From the NCBI GenBank assembly GCA_024403355.1, contig JAKSRW010000004.1:1-64000 (forward strand): 64,000 nt of DNA, read 5' to 3'. The position numbers and the translations under genes were made by a program. This document shows, piece by piece, positions 32,702 to 42,872 of the stretch (the first letter of the stretch is position 1; each line of letters begins with the position of its first letter). Source of the stretch: Lachnospiraceae bacterium (lineage in GTDB: Bacteria; Bacillota; Clostridia; Lachnospirales; Lachnospiraceae). Under the pieces are notes generated by a model that saw nothing but the letters and a program-made list of their open reading frames with translations, ran no database searches and was not told the origin of the DNA.

Positions 32702-35700
32702 ATGAAGCAGAAAATTGAACAATTTGCAAACGGTGTATTTTCATATGAGAAGCCTGCGCTGGAGGTGTCCGAGGACCTTATCGCTATTGATGCGGTTTCC
32801 GGAAAGCTTGCGGAGGGTTCTTTTGTTGTTCGTAACAGCGCTTATAAAAATGTCAGAGGCTTCTGTATAGGGCAGAGCAGTCTGATTTCCTTTAAAAACA
32901 ACAGCTTTGACGGTGTGGAGAATACTGTCGAATTTACTTTTGATGCAAGTAATCTTGATGCCGGACTTATTGTAAAAACAAGTATAGATATTATTACCGA
33001 CTGCGGAGAAAGGGAGGTTGCCATTGATATCCGCGTTGTTTCAGCATATATTGACACCTCGGTAGGTCAGACCTGCGATATTTTTCATTATGCAAACCTG
33101 GCTATGGGCAGCCCTCAGGAGGCAAAGGATCTTTTCAAAACAGAGCAGTTTAAGGATATTATAATCGCTCATTCACCTGAATATAAGAATTTATACCGTA
33201 ATCTTGCGAATGCTTCAAATACCGCACTTGCTTTGGAGGAATTTCTTATTGCGACAAAGAAGAAAAAGCCTGTAGAGTTTCTTGTGGATGCGAATACTCT
33301 GGTATATGAGGCCGGAAACGCTACCTTTATGGATAAAATTGCCATAAGAAAGAATAACTGGGGCTATGCGCAGCTTAAGGTAGATACCGAGGGCGATTTT
33401 ATTGAAACAGAGCGCTCCCTTATTTGGGCAGAAGACTTTGAGGACGGTGTATTCTGGCTTAAATTTATAATTAATCCGGAAAAGCTTCGTTTGGGTAAAA
33501 GCTTCGGCAAAATAGTTATTTCAACGCTCGGAGACGAGGTTTCAATCCCTGTTGTCTGCAATAAGCCTTATCTTCCCGGAAAAAATATTCAGCTTTCACG
33601 TAAAAAGAAGGAATATGGTATTAAGCTGACCAATAATCATATTAAATTCATGCTTGACAGAATATCGGCGGCCGATTATACCCATGAAGCAGAAAGTATC
33701 CTGGCTATTTTCAAGGCCTTCAGACGTGAGGACAGCGAAACTCTTTTATACAGAATTTATCTTGACTATCTTAACGGCAACGTAAAAATGGCCAATGAGA
33801 AGCTTTTAGCCTTTGAAGAGGCAAATGATGTACGGGAGAATGATTCTGTTTACTCGGTCTTTCTTTTTGTAAAGGGTAAGATTACAGACAGGACTGATGT
33901 CGCAAATCAGTGCGCGGCGGAGCTTAAGCGTATGTATGAGTTAAATCGTAAGCTCAGTATTCTGCTTGCCTGCATAGATTTGGATGAGAGGGAGCGTTTC
34001 AGCAGACGCCAGCGTTTTGAGGAGCTGAAGCACTGTTATCTGGACGGAGAGAAAAGTGTATTCGGACTTATAGCGGCCAGCCGGATATTAAACAGCGACC
34101 CCATGCTGTTAAAGGAGCTTGGAAGCTATGAATGTGCTGTTTTAAACGAGGGCTTCAAGTACGGTCTGAATAATAAGCATCTTGAACTTCAGATTTCCTA
34201 TATTGCATCCAGACAGAAAAGAACCTCACCCATTATACTCAGAATTCTTGAACAGTGTTATGAGGATAATAAGTTAAAGGAAACACTTGAGGCTGTATGT
34301 ATACATGTAATTCTTGATGAAAAAAATATTAAGAAAAACTACAGCTGGCTGGAGCTTGGTGTAAATGAGCAGCTGAACATAAAGGGACTTTACGAAAAGT
34401 GTCTTGAGGCGGCAGACTGTACCAAGGGGCTTCTTCCCAGACCTTTACTGAATTATTTTGCGGCTGAAAGTGGGTTAGAGCCTCATCTGGCTGCAGCTTT
34501 ATATTCAAATATTCTGAGATTTACCAATAAAAATGATAATATATATACCCTTTATAAGGGCAGAATGAAGCTTTTTGCACTTGAATCACTTCAAAAAGCG
34601 GAATTTGATGCGAATCTGGCACTTATTTATGAAAAAATGCTGGAGGTTGAGGCGCTTGATGACAGAATGATAGCTTGTCTGCCTTACATCCTTTATAAGC
34701 ATGAGATTGTATCCGACTGGAAAAAGGTGAAGCAGATTGCCGTATCGCATAAGGAGCTTCAGGAGCCTGAGTTTGTAAGTGTGGTAAACGGTGTTGCTAT
34801 AGCGGATATATTTACGGATGACCCGGTAATTGTCATGCTTGATGATGAGGGTAACCGCTGTGTGGCATCGTTTAGGGTAGAAATCAGGCGAATGATTCAG
34901 CGTACGGACCTTCAGAAGCTTATGTACGAAAAGTGCAGAAGTGACAGGCGCGTCCTTTTGAACCGTCTCGAGGCGGCACGCTTTGAGGGACAAAACGATG
35001 AAATTATTTCTCTTTATGTAAAATGCTCTGATATGGATTATCTGGAGGAAAGCTTTATACTTGAATGCAGAAAATCCCTTGTTCAGTATTATTACGATAA
35101 TCTTGAGGGTGAGCTTCTGGAAAGCAACCTTGTTCAGCTGGATTTGCGTATGCTTGAGCACCGCGACCAGATAAAGATGATTGAATTCATGATTTTCCGC
35201 GAATTATACAGTCTTGCCCTTAAAAACATGGAGCTGTTCGGTTTCTACGGAATCAACCCTAAGCGTATATGCAAGCTGTGCTCATCGCTTATTATGACCA
35301 ATTCACCGCAGGTTTCAACAAATCTCTTTATGAAGCTTTGTATTTACTGTTTTGAGAAAAGAAAGCAGGATGATGCGATTTTAGGCTTTTTGGAGAAAAA
35401 TTACGATGGAAGTACACAGGCTCTTTACGAGCTCTGGCTGGTCTGCCGTGATGAGGAAATAGATACCTCGGATCTGGAAGAAAGAATGCTCAGAACCGCT
35501 CTTTTTGCCGAGAATGACATGAATTATGTCAAGGATGTATTCAGAATCTATTACGGACACTGTTCTTCGGGAAAGCTTGTAAGGGCATATCTGTCATATC
35601 TTGCATACGGATTTATGGTGTGCGGAAACGTGCTTGACAGAGAGATTTTTGAGATAATGAGAAGGGAAGCAAATTACAGTGAAAATGATATCTGTATGCT

Positions 35701-36250
35701 GGCTCTTCTAAAGGATTACTCAACACGAAAGAGCTTTACGGACCAGGAAAAGAGCTTTATCGAATTTCAGCTTAAAAAGATGGAAACAAAGGGTCTGCTT
35801 ATGCCGTTTTTCAAGGATTTCCCTGTGGATATCAGGATTCCGAGAGAGATGCGTGACAGATATTATGTGGAATATCATACAGAGCAGGGCCGTAAGGTAA
35901 GAATTCATTACTGTTTTGTTGATTCGGAGCAGGACGGAAGCTTTGAGGAAGAGGATATGAAGGACATAGGCTTTGGCGTTTATGTTAAGGATTTTATTCT
36001 TTTCTACGGTGAGACGATGCAGTATTACATTACCGAGGCCGGAAGTGACCAGAACCTTATAACCGAAAGCAGGGAGGTTATGCTTGAACCCGAGCTCTAC
36101 GGCTGTGAGGAGAACCGTTATCATCAGCTGAACCTGATCATTACCGCAAAGAAGATGAATGATGAAAAAACGGTTATAAAGCTTATAGAAAACTATGCCC
36201 TGAATGATTATGCGGTTAAAAAGCTTTTCGTACCGATAGGGGAAGATTAA
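32702..36250 (+). CDS. 1182-residue cytoplasmic alpha-solenoid protein with beta-sandwich ends (DUF5717-like)
   Basis: No signal peptide, membrane segment or catalytic motif is visible. Residues about 30-125 and about 205-320 look like two beta-sandwich modules separated by a helical linker (VRNSAYKNVRGFCIG, then FLVDANTLVYEAGNATF). From about 330 to 1050 the sequence is a long run of amphipathic helix pairs, an alpha-solenoid. The last 120 residues return to beta structure (RKVRIHYCFVD, FGVYVKDFILFYGE). It resembles the large Lachnospiraceae family I recall as DUF5717, of unknown function; that name is from memory. I start it at ATG 32702, six bases after AGGAG, because the open frame upstream runs through the 143-bp repeat. 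It is followed after 30 nt by an Hsp70-like gene, which suggests scaffold and ATPase work together. Confidence 0.75.
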   Translation: MKQKIEQFANGVFSYEKPALEVSEDLIAIDAVSGKLAEGSFVVRNSAYKNVRGFCIGQSSLISFKNNSFDGVENTVEFTFDASNLDAGLIVKTSIDIITDCGEREVAIDIRVVSAYIDTSVGQTCDIFHYANLAMGSPQEAKDLFKTEQFKDIIIAHSPEYKNLYRNLANASNTALALEEFLIATKKKKPVEFLVDANTLVYEAGNATFMDKIAIRKNNWGYAQLKVDTEGDFIETERSLIWAEDFEDGVFWLKFIINPEKLRLGKSFGKIVISTLGDEVSIPVVCNKPYLPGKNIQLSRKKKEYGIKLTNNHIKFMLDRISAADYTHEAESILAIFKAFRREDSETLLYRIYLDYLNGNVKMANEKLLAFEEANDVRENDSVYSVFLFVKGKITDRTDVANQCAAELKRMYELNRKLSILLACIDLDERERFSRRQRFEELKHCYLDGEKSVFGLIAASRILNSDPMLLKELGSYECAVLNEGFKYGLNNKHLELQISYIASRQKRTSPIILRILEQCYEDNKLKETLEAVCIHVILDEKNIKKNYSWLELGVNEQLNIKGLYEKCLEAADCTKGLLPRPLLNYFAAESGLEPHLAAALYSNILRFTNKNDNIYTLYKGRMKLFALESLQKAEFDANLALIYEKMLEVEALDDRMIACLPYILYKHEIVSDWKKVKQIAVSHKELQEPEFVSVVNGVAIADIFTDDPVIVMLDDEGNRCVASFRVEIRRMIQRTDLQKLMYEKCRSDRRVLLNRLEAARFEGQNDEIISLYVKCSDMDYLEESFILECRKSLVQYYYDNLEGELLESNLVQLDLRMLEHRDQIKMIEFMIFRELYSLALKNMELFGFYGINPKRICKLCSSLIMTNSPQVSTNLFMKLCIYCFEKRKQDDAILGFLEKNYDGSTQALYELWLVCRDEEIDTSDLEERMLRTALFAENDMNYVKDVFRIYYGHCSSGKLVRAYLSYLAYGFMVCGNVLDREIFEIMRREANYSENDICMLALLKDYSTRKSFTDQEKSFIEFQLKKMETKGLLMPFFKDFPVDIRIPREMRDRYYVEYHTEQGRKVRIHYCFVDSEQDGSFEEEDMKDIGFGVYVKDFILFYGETMQYYITEAGSDQNLITESREVMLEPELYGCEENRYHQLNLIITAKKMNDEKTVIKLIENYALNDYAVKKLFVPIGED

Positions 36251-36280
36251 TAATAAATCCTGTACCGCGAGGTGACTGTT

Positions 36281-37528
36281 ATGGAATTAATTGCAGGAAT
36301 TGACCTGTGTAAAGATTTTACGCAATTATGTGTATATAATACAGATACGCTGACGATGGACTCGGTTTCACTTTCTACCGATAAGCAGTCCTTACGTACT
36401 CCGACAGCGCTTACTTATTCACGCGATCCGCGTGACTGGATGCTTTATTCTCCGCGTCATCTGGACAGTTCAAATTATGTCTGTGTCAAAGATATTTATG
36501 AAATGGCACAGGAAGACCGTACAATGATTATTGACGGACGTGAATACAGTGCTGATATGTTCTTTTCACGATTTTTCAGAAGAATAATGAACTGTGCGCA
36601 GGACAATATTGACGTTAAGTGCATCAAGGGCGTTACGATTTCGATAAAGGCTCATGATGAAATGCTTGAAAAGCATATTGCCGCAGGTCTGGAAAGCTTT
36701 GGAATTCCGAAGGAAAAGTACAGAATCCTTACACACACAGAAGCTTTTATGTACTTTGTGGTTATGCAGAATAAGGATATCTGGATAAATGATGTAGGAC
36801 TTTTTGATTTTGATGATGACAGCTTTAAATATTATGTGCTTCATTTCGGAAGAAAGCAGCAGCCGATGAGTGTTGTTGCGGAGAGTAATGATTTTTCGGA
36901 AATGATTCAGTACAGGATGCTTGAGGATGAGACCGAAAAGCTCAGACTTGCCTATGCCTTTGAAAATCTCTGCTCGAATATGCTTCATAAGCAGAATGTT
37001 TCGGCAGTATATACTACCGGCAACGGCTTTGAAACAAACTGGGCTGATGAAATCCTTAAAAGACTGAGCAACGGAAGACGTATTTTCAGGGGACAGAACC
37101 TTTTTGTAAAGGGTGCGGCCTATAGCTCACTTTTGTTCTTTGAGGGCGGAATCAGTAATTTCCTGATGATAGGTGAGGATAATCTAAAGAGCAGTATTGC
37201 ACTCAGGGCAGTGAGCAATGCAGAGGTAATCGAGATTCCCTTCGGTGAAATAGGCCAGAATTACCGTGAAGCGGGCGGAAGCTGCGAGATTATCATGGAC
37301 GGAACAAATGAGATAGATTTCATGATTCATAATGCGCTGAAAAAGGACTTTTTCTGTGCGATTATGACTTTGGATGCTCTTGAAATGCGAAGCAATAAAA
37401 CCACCAGACTGAAGGTGGATGTCAGATTTGCATCAAGGGATGTCGCGGTGGTTACGGTTAGGGATATCGGTTTTGGCTCTGTAAGAAAGACAGACTACCG
37501 TATTTGGGAACAGGTACTTAATCTTTGA
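36281..37528 (+). CDS. divergent Hsp70/actin-fold ATPase-like protein (DUF5716-like)
   Basis: The 415-residue protein shows the Hsp70/actin fold signatures in degenerate form. The phosphate-1 loop near the N-terminus is GIDLCKDFTQLCVY, with Cys where Hsp70 has Gly. A late adenosine-type motif reads TGNGFETNWADEILKRLSNG and is followed by RRIFRGQNLFVKGAAY, exactly where Hsp70 has its GGSSRIP...INPDEAVA segment. There is no separate Hsp70 substrate-binding domain; the last 90 residues form a small beta-rich extension. It resembles the family I recall as DUF5716. Start ATG 36281 follows GAGGTG. It is probably an ATP-dependent partner of the giant solenoid protein encoded upstream and of the TPR protein encoded next. 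Chaperone activity is inference. Confidence 0.7.
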   Translation: MELIAGIDLCKDFTQLCVYNTDTLTMDSVSLSTDKQSLRTPTALTYSRDPRDWMLYSPRHLDSSNYVCVKDIYEMAQEDRTMIIDGREYSADMFFSRFFRRIMNCAQDNIDVKCIKGVTISIKAHDEMLEKHIAAGLESFGIPKEKYRILTHTEAFMYFVVMQNKDIWINDVGLFDFDDDSFKYYVLHFGRKQQPMSVVAESNDFSEMIQYRMLEDETEKLRLAYAFENLCSNMLHKQNVSAVYTTGNGFETNWADEILKRLSNGRRIFRGQNLFVKGAAYSSLLFFEGGISNFLMIGEDNLKSSIALRAVSNAEVIEIPFGEIGQNYREAGGSCEIIMDGTNEIDFMIHNALKKDFFCAIMTLDALEMRSNKTTRLKVDVRFASRDVAVVTVRDIGFGSVRKTDYRIWEQVLNL

Positions 37529-37552
37529 TTATAAATAAAGCGGGGAAATATC

Positions 37553-38386
37553 GTGGGAAAAGTAATTTTATGTAGCGGAAAAAAGGCTGAGGAGCCCTTT
37601 ATAATACATGATATAGCTGCAAAGGCTGAGACAATTGAAGAACTCTGCTATTGCCTGCGACAGAATCTTGATATGCTGGATATAGGCTCCATTGACCGTG
37701 ATATGGCGGTATTTATCAGAGAATCTCTCGGGCTTCCCGACAGGGGAAAGCTTCTTGAACAGCTTATTCTTCAGCGTGCTTCGATTAAGGATAGGGTAGT
37801 TGCGGTATTCTGCAGCTGTGACTTTTATGACGAGCAGGAGATTCGTGAGGCCTGTCTCGAAATGGATGAAATAGCCAAAATGAGCAATGCGGAGAGAAGA
37901 AAACGCAGGGCTGACAGATATATGCAGAATGAGAACTACTACGAGGCGGCCGCCGAATACAGAAGTATTCTTGCCAGTGTGGCTTCAAATGAGCTTTCGG
38001 AGGAGGCCTACGGAGATATTCTGCACAATCTCGGCGTGTTTGAGATAAGGCGCGGTGAGGTTGAGGAAGCAATACGTCTCTTTCTTGATGCATATGAGAG
38101 AAACAGCAGGGAAATATCGCTCAGATCGTATTTATATGCGCTGAAGCTTACTAAAAATGTGAGCAGATACAGAAGTGAGGTTCAGCGTCTGGTGAATAAT
38201 GTGGCACTTTTTAATGAGATAGAGCATGATGTAAGTCTTGCGGAGGAGGATTTTGAGCAGAGCAGCGAATCTGCTGAAATAATCCGACTGAAGGTTCTCT
38301 GGCAGCAGGGCAGATTTTCCGAGGCAAAGAGGCTTTCAAGTGAAATTATTGCGAGATTAAAGCATATTTACAGAGACGAGGAATAA
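37553..38386 (+). CDS. TPR-repeat protein of the solenoid/Hsp70-like operon
   Basis: The 277-residue soluble protein has no known catalytic motif. Residues about 115-205 contain tetratricopeptide-like helix pairs (ADRYMQNENYYEAAAEYRSI, HNLGVFEIRRGEVEEAIRLF), and the C-terminus has more paired helices. TPR proteins commonly bind Hsp70-type partners, and the gene lies 24 nt after the Hsp70-like gene and 7 nt before the next. It starts with GTG at 37553 after CGGGGAAAT. Confidence 0.75.
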   Translation: MGKVILCSGKKAEEPFIIHDIAAKAETIEELCYCLRQNLDMLDIGSIDRDMAVFIRESLGLPDRGKLLEQLILQRASIKDRVVAVFCSCDFYDEQEIREACLEMDEIAKMSNAERRKRRADRYMQNENYYEAAAEYRSILASVASNELSEEAYGDILHNLGVFEIRRGEVEEAIRLFLDAYERNSREISLRSYLYALKLTKNVSRYRSEVQRLVNNVALFNEIEHDVSLAEEDFEQSSESAEIIRLKVLWQQGRFSEAKRLSSEIIARLKHIYRDEE

Positions 38387-38393
38387 ATTCGTT

Positions 38394-39563
38394 ATGGGTT
38401 TATTTGGAAAAAAGAAGAAAAAAAATCAGGTTCGGGAGGAGGCCTACCGATGGCTGACCGTTGACGAGGCTCTTGCCTTAAGTAAGGGTGAAAGCGTTGT
38501 CAATGAGGACATGATTATCCGACTGACCGATGAAATTCTTGACCAGAAAAAGAATACAGACAGGCTGCGTGACGAAACGAAGCAGGAGTATGAATCGATT
38601 CTGAAGCATCTTTCGGATATGCAGCGTCTTGATAATCTTTCGGACCATGAAAAAAGAGAGATTATGGATACCGCAAGAACCATTACAAATCTGGAGAATC
38701 AGCGGACTGCTTTTCTTGAGGGGGAAAGAAAAATCTCGGGCGAGCGCTATCATGCAATGGATTTGTATGCCGATGAAATCCCCGAGCAGCTGCGTGCCAT
38801 GGAAGAGCGCGAGCGTTATATTATGCTGGTAAGTAATGACCTCCGTCAGCTTGAGGGTGAGAGAGGCAGTATAAAGTACGAAAGGGAATTGGCGGAGAAT
38901 AAGCGTAAATTCCTGACTAAATTCTCATATTTTGCAATTGTGGCAGTGATTACGGTATTTATTCTTTTCTTCGTTCTGGCTGAGTATACGGGAAAGAATC
39001 TTACTATATGCTTCTTAATCACGGGAGCACTTGCCTGCATTTATGCGGCTTATTATATGGTCGCAATGAAAAAGTGCAGTATGGTTATGCGTAAATGCGA
39101 TCTGATGCTTAACCGTGCCGTGGGGCTTATCAATAAGGTAAAAATAAAGTATGTGAATACACAGAATGCACTTGACTATTCCTACGAAAAATATAAGTGC
39201 AATTCACATCAGGAGCTGGCTTATATCTGGGCACAGTATGTTAAGGAAAAGGAAGAGGAGCAGCGTTTTAAGAAGAGCTCTCAGCTGTTAAAAAGCTATC
39301 ATGAGATGCTGGTGGAGCTTTTGGAAAGAAACGGCTTTGATTTGCCGGATGCCTGGACCCATCAGGCTGAGACACTGCTTGACCGCCGTGCGCTTTCAGA
39401 GCTTAGAGACCTGCTTGAGAGCAGACGCCGTAAGCTAAAGGCCCAGCTTGAACATACACTGAAGCAGCATGATAATGCAGTTGCCGAGCTGGAGGGACTT
39501 TGTACAAAATATCCCAGATATGAGAGGCTTATAAGGCGAATAATAGAGGCTTCGATAGAATAA
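38394..39563 (+). CDS. coiled-coil membrane protein of the solenoid/Hsp70-like operon
   Basis: The 389-residue protein has a Lys-rich N-terminus (GKKKKKNQ), a long coiled coil (about 40-175), two close membrane segments (about 180-202 and 207-227) and a second coiled coil to the end. Both coiled-coil parts would therefore lie in the cytoplasm, with only a short external loop. No family is recognised. As the last gene of the operon it could tether the soluble solenoid/Hsp70-like/TPR components to the membrane. Confidence 0.75.
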   Translation: MGLFGKKKKKNQVREEAYRWLTVDEALALSKGESVVNEDMIIRLTDEILDQKKNTDRLRDETKQEYESILKHLSDMQRLDNLSDHEKREIMDTARTITNLENQRTAFLEGERKISGERYHAMDLYADEIPEQLRAMEERERYIMLVSNDLRQLEGERGSIKYERELAENKRKFLTKFSYFAIVAVITVFILFFVLAEYTGKNLTICFLITGALACIYAAYYMVAMKKCSMVMRKCDLMLNRAVGLINKVKIKYVNTQNALDYSYEKYKCNSHQELAYIWAQYVKEKEEEQRFKKSSQLLKSYHEMLVELLERNGFDLPDAWTHQAETLLDRRALSELRDLLESRRRKLKAQLEHTLKQHDNAVAELEGLCTKYPRYERLIRRIIEASIE

Positions 39564-39609
39564 ATGCGGAAAAAGCAACAAATGTTGAATAATACTATAA
39601 AATTTTTAC

Positions 39610-39638
39610 TTGCCAATTGAAAAATATACAGTTATAAT
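39610..39638 (+). promoter_or_regulatory. promoter of glyA
   Basis: TTGCCA (39610-39615) and TATAAT (39633-39638) are spaced by 17 bp. A short stem GATTT/AAATC lies in the leader before the AAGGAAGG ribosome-binding site. Confidence 0.8.
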
Positions 39639-39700
39639 ATTTGTAATTTGTGATTTTATCATGGTAAATCGCTAAATTATTTTAAGGAAGGATTAATATT

Positions 39701-40945
39701 ATGTACTCTTTTGAAGAAATTCTGGCAGAAGATAAAGAAATTGCTACTGCCATATCAGAGGAAATCCAGCGTCAGGATTCCCACATTGAGCTGATTGCTT
39801 CAGAGAACTTTGTAAGCAAGGCAGTTATGGCAGCTATGGGCAGCCCTCTTACCAACAAGTATGCAGAGGGTTATCCCGGACATCGTTACTATGGCGGCTG
39901 CGAGTTCGTTGATAAGGTTGAAACTCTTGCTATCGAGCGTGTTAAGGAGCTCTTCGGATGTACTTACGCAAATGTACAGCCTCATTCAGGCAGCCAGGCT
40001 AATCAGGCTGTTCAGAATGCTCTTCTTAAGCCCGGCGATACATTTATGGGTATGAGCCTTGCATGCGGCGGACATCTTTCACACGGTTCACCCGCCAATA
40101 TTTCAGGTAACATTTACAACTGCGTACCTTACGGTATTGATGAGAACGGTTACCTTGATTATGATGAGATTGAGAAGATTGCCATGGAGTGCAAGCCCAA
40201 GCTTATCATCTGCGGTGCTTCAGCATATGCCCGTGCAATCGACTTCAAGCGTTTCAGGGAAATCGCTGATAAGTGCGGTGCTTACTTAATGGCAGATATC
40301 GCTCACATTGCTGGTCTTGTTGCTGCAGGCTATCATATGAGCCCTATTCCTTATGCACATGTTACAACAGCTACAGTTCATAAAACACTTCGCGGACCCC
40401 GTGGCGGACTTATCCTTTCAAGTGAGGAGTTTGCTACAGAGCATAAGCTTAATAAGGCTGTATTCCCCGGAATGCAGGGTGGTCCTCTTGAGCATGTTAT
40501 CGCTGCAAAGGCTATCTGCTTCAAGGAGGCTCTTTCACCTGAGTATAAGGAGTATGTAGGCCAGCTTGTTAAGAATGCAAAGGTTCTTGCAGACGAGCTT
40601 GTTGCACGCGGATACAATCTTGTATCAGGCGGTACAGACAATCATCTTATGCTTGTTGACCTTCAGAACAAGAATATTACAGGTAAGGAAGCAGAGCACC
40701 TTCTTGATGCCGTTAATATTACATGTAACAAGAACGCGGTTCCCAACGATCCTCAGTCACCCTTCGTTACAAGTGGTGTTCGTCTTGGTACAGCTGCGGT
40801 TACAAGCCGTGGTATGAAGGAAGATGATATGAAGATTATTGCAGAGGCAATTGATATCGTGCTTTCAAATCCTACAGGAGATCACAGCAGAGCACTTTCA
40901 CTTGTTAAGATGCTTACAGATTCACATCCTCTGTATTCAAAATAA
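39701..40945 (+). CDS. glyA: serine hydroxymethyltransferase
   Basis: The 414-residue PLP enzyme converts serine and tetrahydrofolate to glycine and methylene-tetrahydrofolate. Family motifs are complete: [52 protein letters not shown] and the PLP-lysine segment [12 protein letters not shown]. Length is normal. Codons are biased as in highly expressed genes. It has its own promoter and terminator. Confidence 0.98.
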   Translation: MYSFEEILAEDKEIATAISEEIQRQDSHIELIASENFVSKAVMAAMGSPLTNKYAEGYPGHRYYGGCEFVDKVETLAIERVKELFGCTYANVQPHSGSQANQAVQNALLKPGDTFMGMSLACGGHLSHGSPANISGNIYNCVPYGIDENGYLDYDEIEKIAMECKPKLIICGASAYARAIDFKRFREIADKCGAYLMADIAHIAGLVAAGYHMSPIPYAHVTTATVHKTLRGPRGGLILSSEEFATEHKLNKAVFPGMQGGPLEHVIAAKAICFKEALSPEYKEYVGQLVKNAKVLADELVARGYNLVSGGTDNHLMLVDLQNKNITGKEAEHLLDAVNITCNKNAVPNDPQSPFVTSGVRLGTAAVTSRGMKEDDMKIIAEAIDIVLSNPTGDHSRALSLVKMLTDSHPLYSK

Positions 40946-40972
40946 TTAAAGTGAATATGAATAATTAAAAAT

Positions 40973-41007
40973 AAACCTTCGGGACGCTTTGTTCCGAAGG
41001 TTTTATT
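40973..41007 (+). terminator. intrinsic terminator after glyA
   Basis: AAACCTTCGG and CCGAAGGTTT pair around an 11-base loop, with A-rich and T-rich flanks, so it could work from both directions. Confidence 0.8.
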
Positions 41008-41018
41008 TGCTTTTATGC

Positions 41019-41048
41019 TTGAAATGTAGTATACTGACAGAGTATGCT
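41019..41048 (+). promoter_or_regulatory. possible promoter of the FliK-like gene
   Basis: TTGAAA (41019-41024) and TATGCT (41043-41048) are spaced by 18 bp, between the glyA terminator and the next gene. No sigma-28 element is visible here despite the flagellar-like product. Confidence 0.4.
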
Positions 41049-41137
41049 TGGATAAATATACATTTTTCTAAATTGTGTTAAAAGAGAAGCTTACAAAGCA
41101 GATATTTTCGGGCTTTTATTCGGAAGAACAGGTGCAT

Positions 41138-42850
41138 ATGGTTTCAGAAGTTAATTTTAATTCGGCAATTATTAACAGCAGTATTGCAAATCAGAGCAGG
41201 AGCGTCAGTGAAGGTTCAAGAGCTGATGTTCAGACTTCTGCGGCCAATTCCGTAACCGAAAACTATGCAGCCAATATGGCGGCCAATACAGGTGCAGATG
41301 CTGCGATTGAGCAGGCACTTGAGGATGCCGGTCTTCCGAAATCCGAAAGAAATATAAATACAGCAAGGCAGATGCTGCAGAATCAGATGCCCCTAAACAG
41401 GGATAATCTGAGAAATATTCTGACTCAGGTCAGTATGTACAGGGAAGCGGATGCGTCATCCATTATTATGATGAATAAATACGGAATGCCGGTCACACGC
41501 TTTACCGCTGCCCAGTTTCAGGCTTATCTGAACAATGAACAGCAGCTTACCTCGCAGTTTAATTCTGCCGTTGATTCAATGTTAGAGCTGATTTCGACAG
41601 GAAGCGCTGAGGCGGCAGCCTTTAATGCCGAGCTTCTTGATTTGCTTACCGAAGGCGGACTTAGGGCCTATAATGAAGGTATTTCCGGTGAAATGAACGC
41701 TTCTCAAACTGAAGCGGCAGCGACTGACGGAGCTTTGCTTTTGGCAGAACAGGGCGGAGAGATGGGCGCTGAAGAGGTATTTTCCGGTGCACAGGGCGCG
41801 GTAGCGGCAGGACTGAGCGGTTCAAATATCAGTGCTGAGGCGGCGCTTGCAAACGGAGTAAATGCTGCTGCACAGGGACTTGTCTACGGTACTACAAATG
41901 AGATTCAAACTGAGGTGGACGGCTCGGGTACCGATGTTTTTAACGGCTTTGACAGCGATAACGGCGGACTCGGAGAAGCGGGAGTAAAAAGCGGAGAAAG
42001 CGGTGCGGAACAGGCCGGACACGGACTTCAGACGAATGAGAGCCTTTCAGGCTCGGTTAATGACAGATTAACACTTTCTTCTGTATTTACGGAAGCTGAA
42101 CTGAATCATTTGGAGGGACTTAAGCAGCTGCTCGGAAAGAGCGGGGAGAATCCGGGAGCTTCCACAATCAGTGAGGCACTTAAGGAGCTTAGGGAAAATC
42201 TTCTTAATTCATCGGATCAGGAGCTTGAGAAGCTTTTGAAATCCCCCTTATATCAGAAGCTTATAAGGCATGCCGTTTCAAACAAGCTTTCCATGGCTCC
42301 CGAAAACCTTCAGGATGCCGATTCGATAAATGACTACTACAAAGAAACTTATTCGGCTCTTTCAAAGCTTCATGAGGCTGCGGCTGCCAATGAAAAGCTT
42401 TCCGAGGCGCTGAGTAAGCCTATGGATAATTTAAAATTTATGGATACGCTGAATAATCTTTTTCCGTATATTCAGCTTCCTCTTACCCTTCGTGAGGGAA
42501 AAACTCACGGGGAGCTGTATGTATTTAAGAACGGCAGAAGTAAGTCCGGTCCCGGTGACACACAAAGCGTGCTGCTTCATCTGGATATGGATAATCTCGG
42601 ACCGACCGATATACATTTAGAGCTGAAAAACAGAAATCTCAGGCTTCGTTTTTATGCTGATAATGAGCCTTCACTGAATGCTTTATCAGGAAGCTTCGGA
42701 GAGCTTTCATCTGCACTTGAAGCTAAAGATTACCGGATTCAGTCGGAATTTGAGTTAAGAGATGTGAATAAAAATGTGCTGACCGAGGTGCTCGAACGTG
42801 ATAAGAGCGAGGGTCCGGCATTTCAATATAGTTTTGATATTCGCGCCTGA
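41138..42850 (+). CDS. FliK-like (flagellar hook-length control type) protein
   Basis: The 570-residue protein has an Asn/Ser/Ala-rich low-complexity N-terminal half and a compact C-terminal domain (about 445-565) with MDNLGPTDIHLELKNRNLRL and YADNEPSLNALSGSFGEL. This is the layout and pattern of the hook-length control C-terminal domain (Flg_hook). FliK measures hook length and switches export specificity in flagellated bacteria. No other flagellar gene lies near, so it may be a stray flagellar gene or a paralogue with another role. The start is uncertain: ATG 41138 has a weak site, and the frame is open back to a GTG at 41075. Confidence 0.6.
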   Translation: MVSEVNFNSAIINSSIANQSRSVSEGSRADVQTSAANSVTENYAANMAANTGADAAIEQALEDAGLPKSERNINTARQMLQNQMPLNRDNLRNILTQVSMYREADASSIIMMNKYGMPVTRFTAAQFQAYLNNEQQLTSQFNSAVDSMLELISTGSAEAAAFNAELLDLLTEGGLRAYNEGISGEMNASQTEAAATDGALLLAEQGGEMGAEEVFSGAQGAVAAGLSGSNISAEAALANGVNAAAQGLVYGTTNEIQTEVDGSGTDVFNGFDSDNGGLGEAGVKSGESGAEQAGHGLQTNESLSGSVNDRLTLSSVFTEAELNHLEGLKQLLGKSGENPGASTISEALKELRENLLNSSDQELEKLLKSPLYQKLIRHAVSNKLSMAPENLQDADSINDYYKETYSALSKLHEAAAANEKLSEALSKPMDNLKFMDTLNNLFPYIQLPLTLREGKTHGELYVFKNGRSKSGPGDTQSVLLHLDMDNLGPTDIHLELKNRNLRLRFYADNEPSLNALSGSFGELSSALEAKDYRIQSEFELRDVNKNVLTEVLERDKSEGPAFQYSFDIRA

Positions 42851-42872
42851 CGCGAAAAAGGGAAGGACTTGT

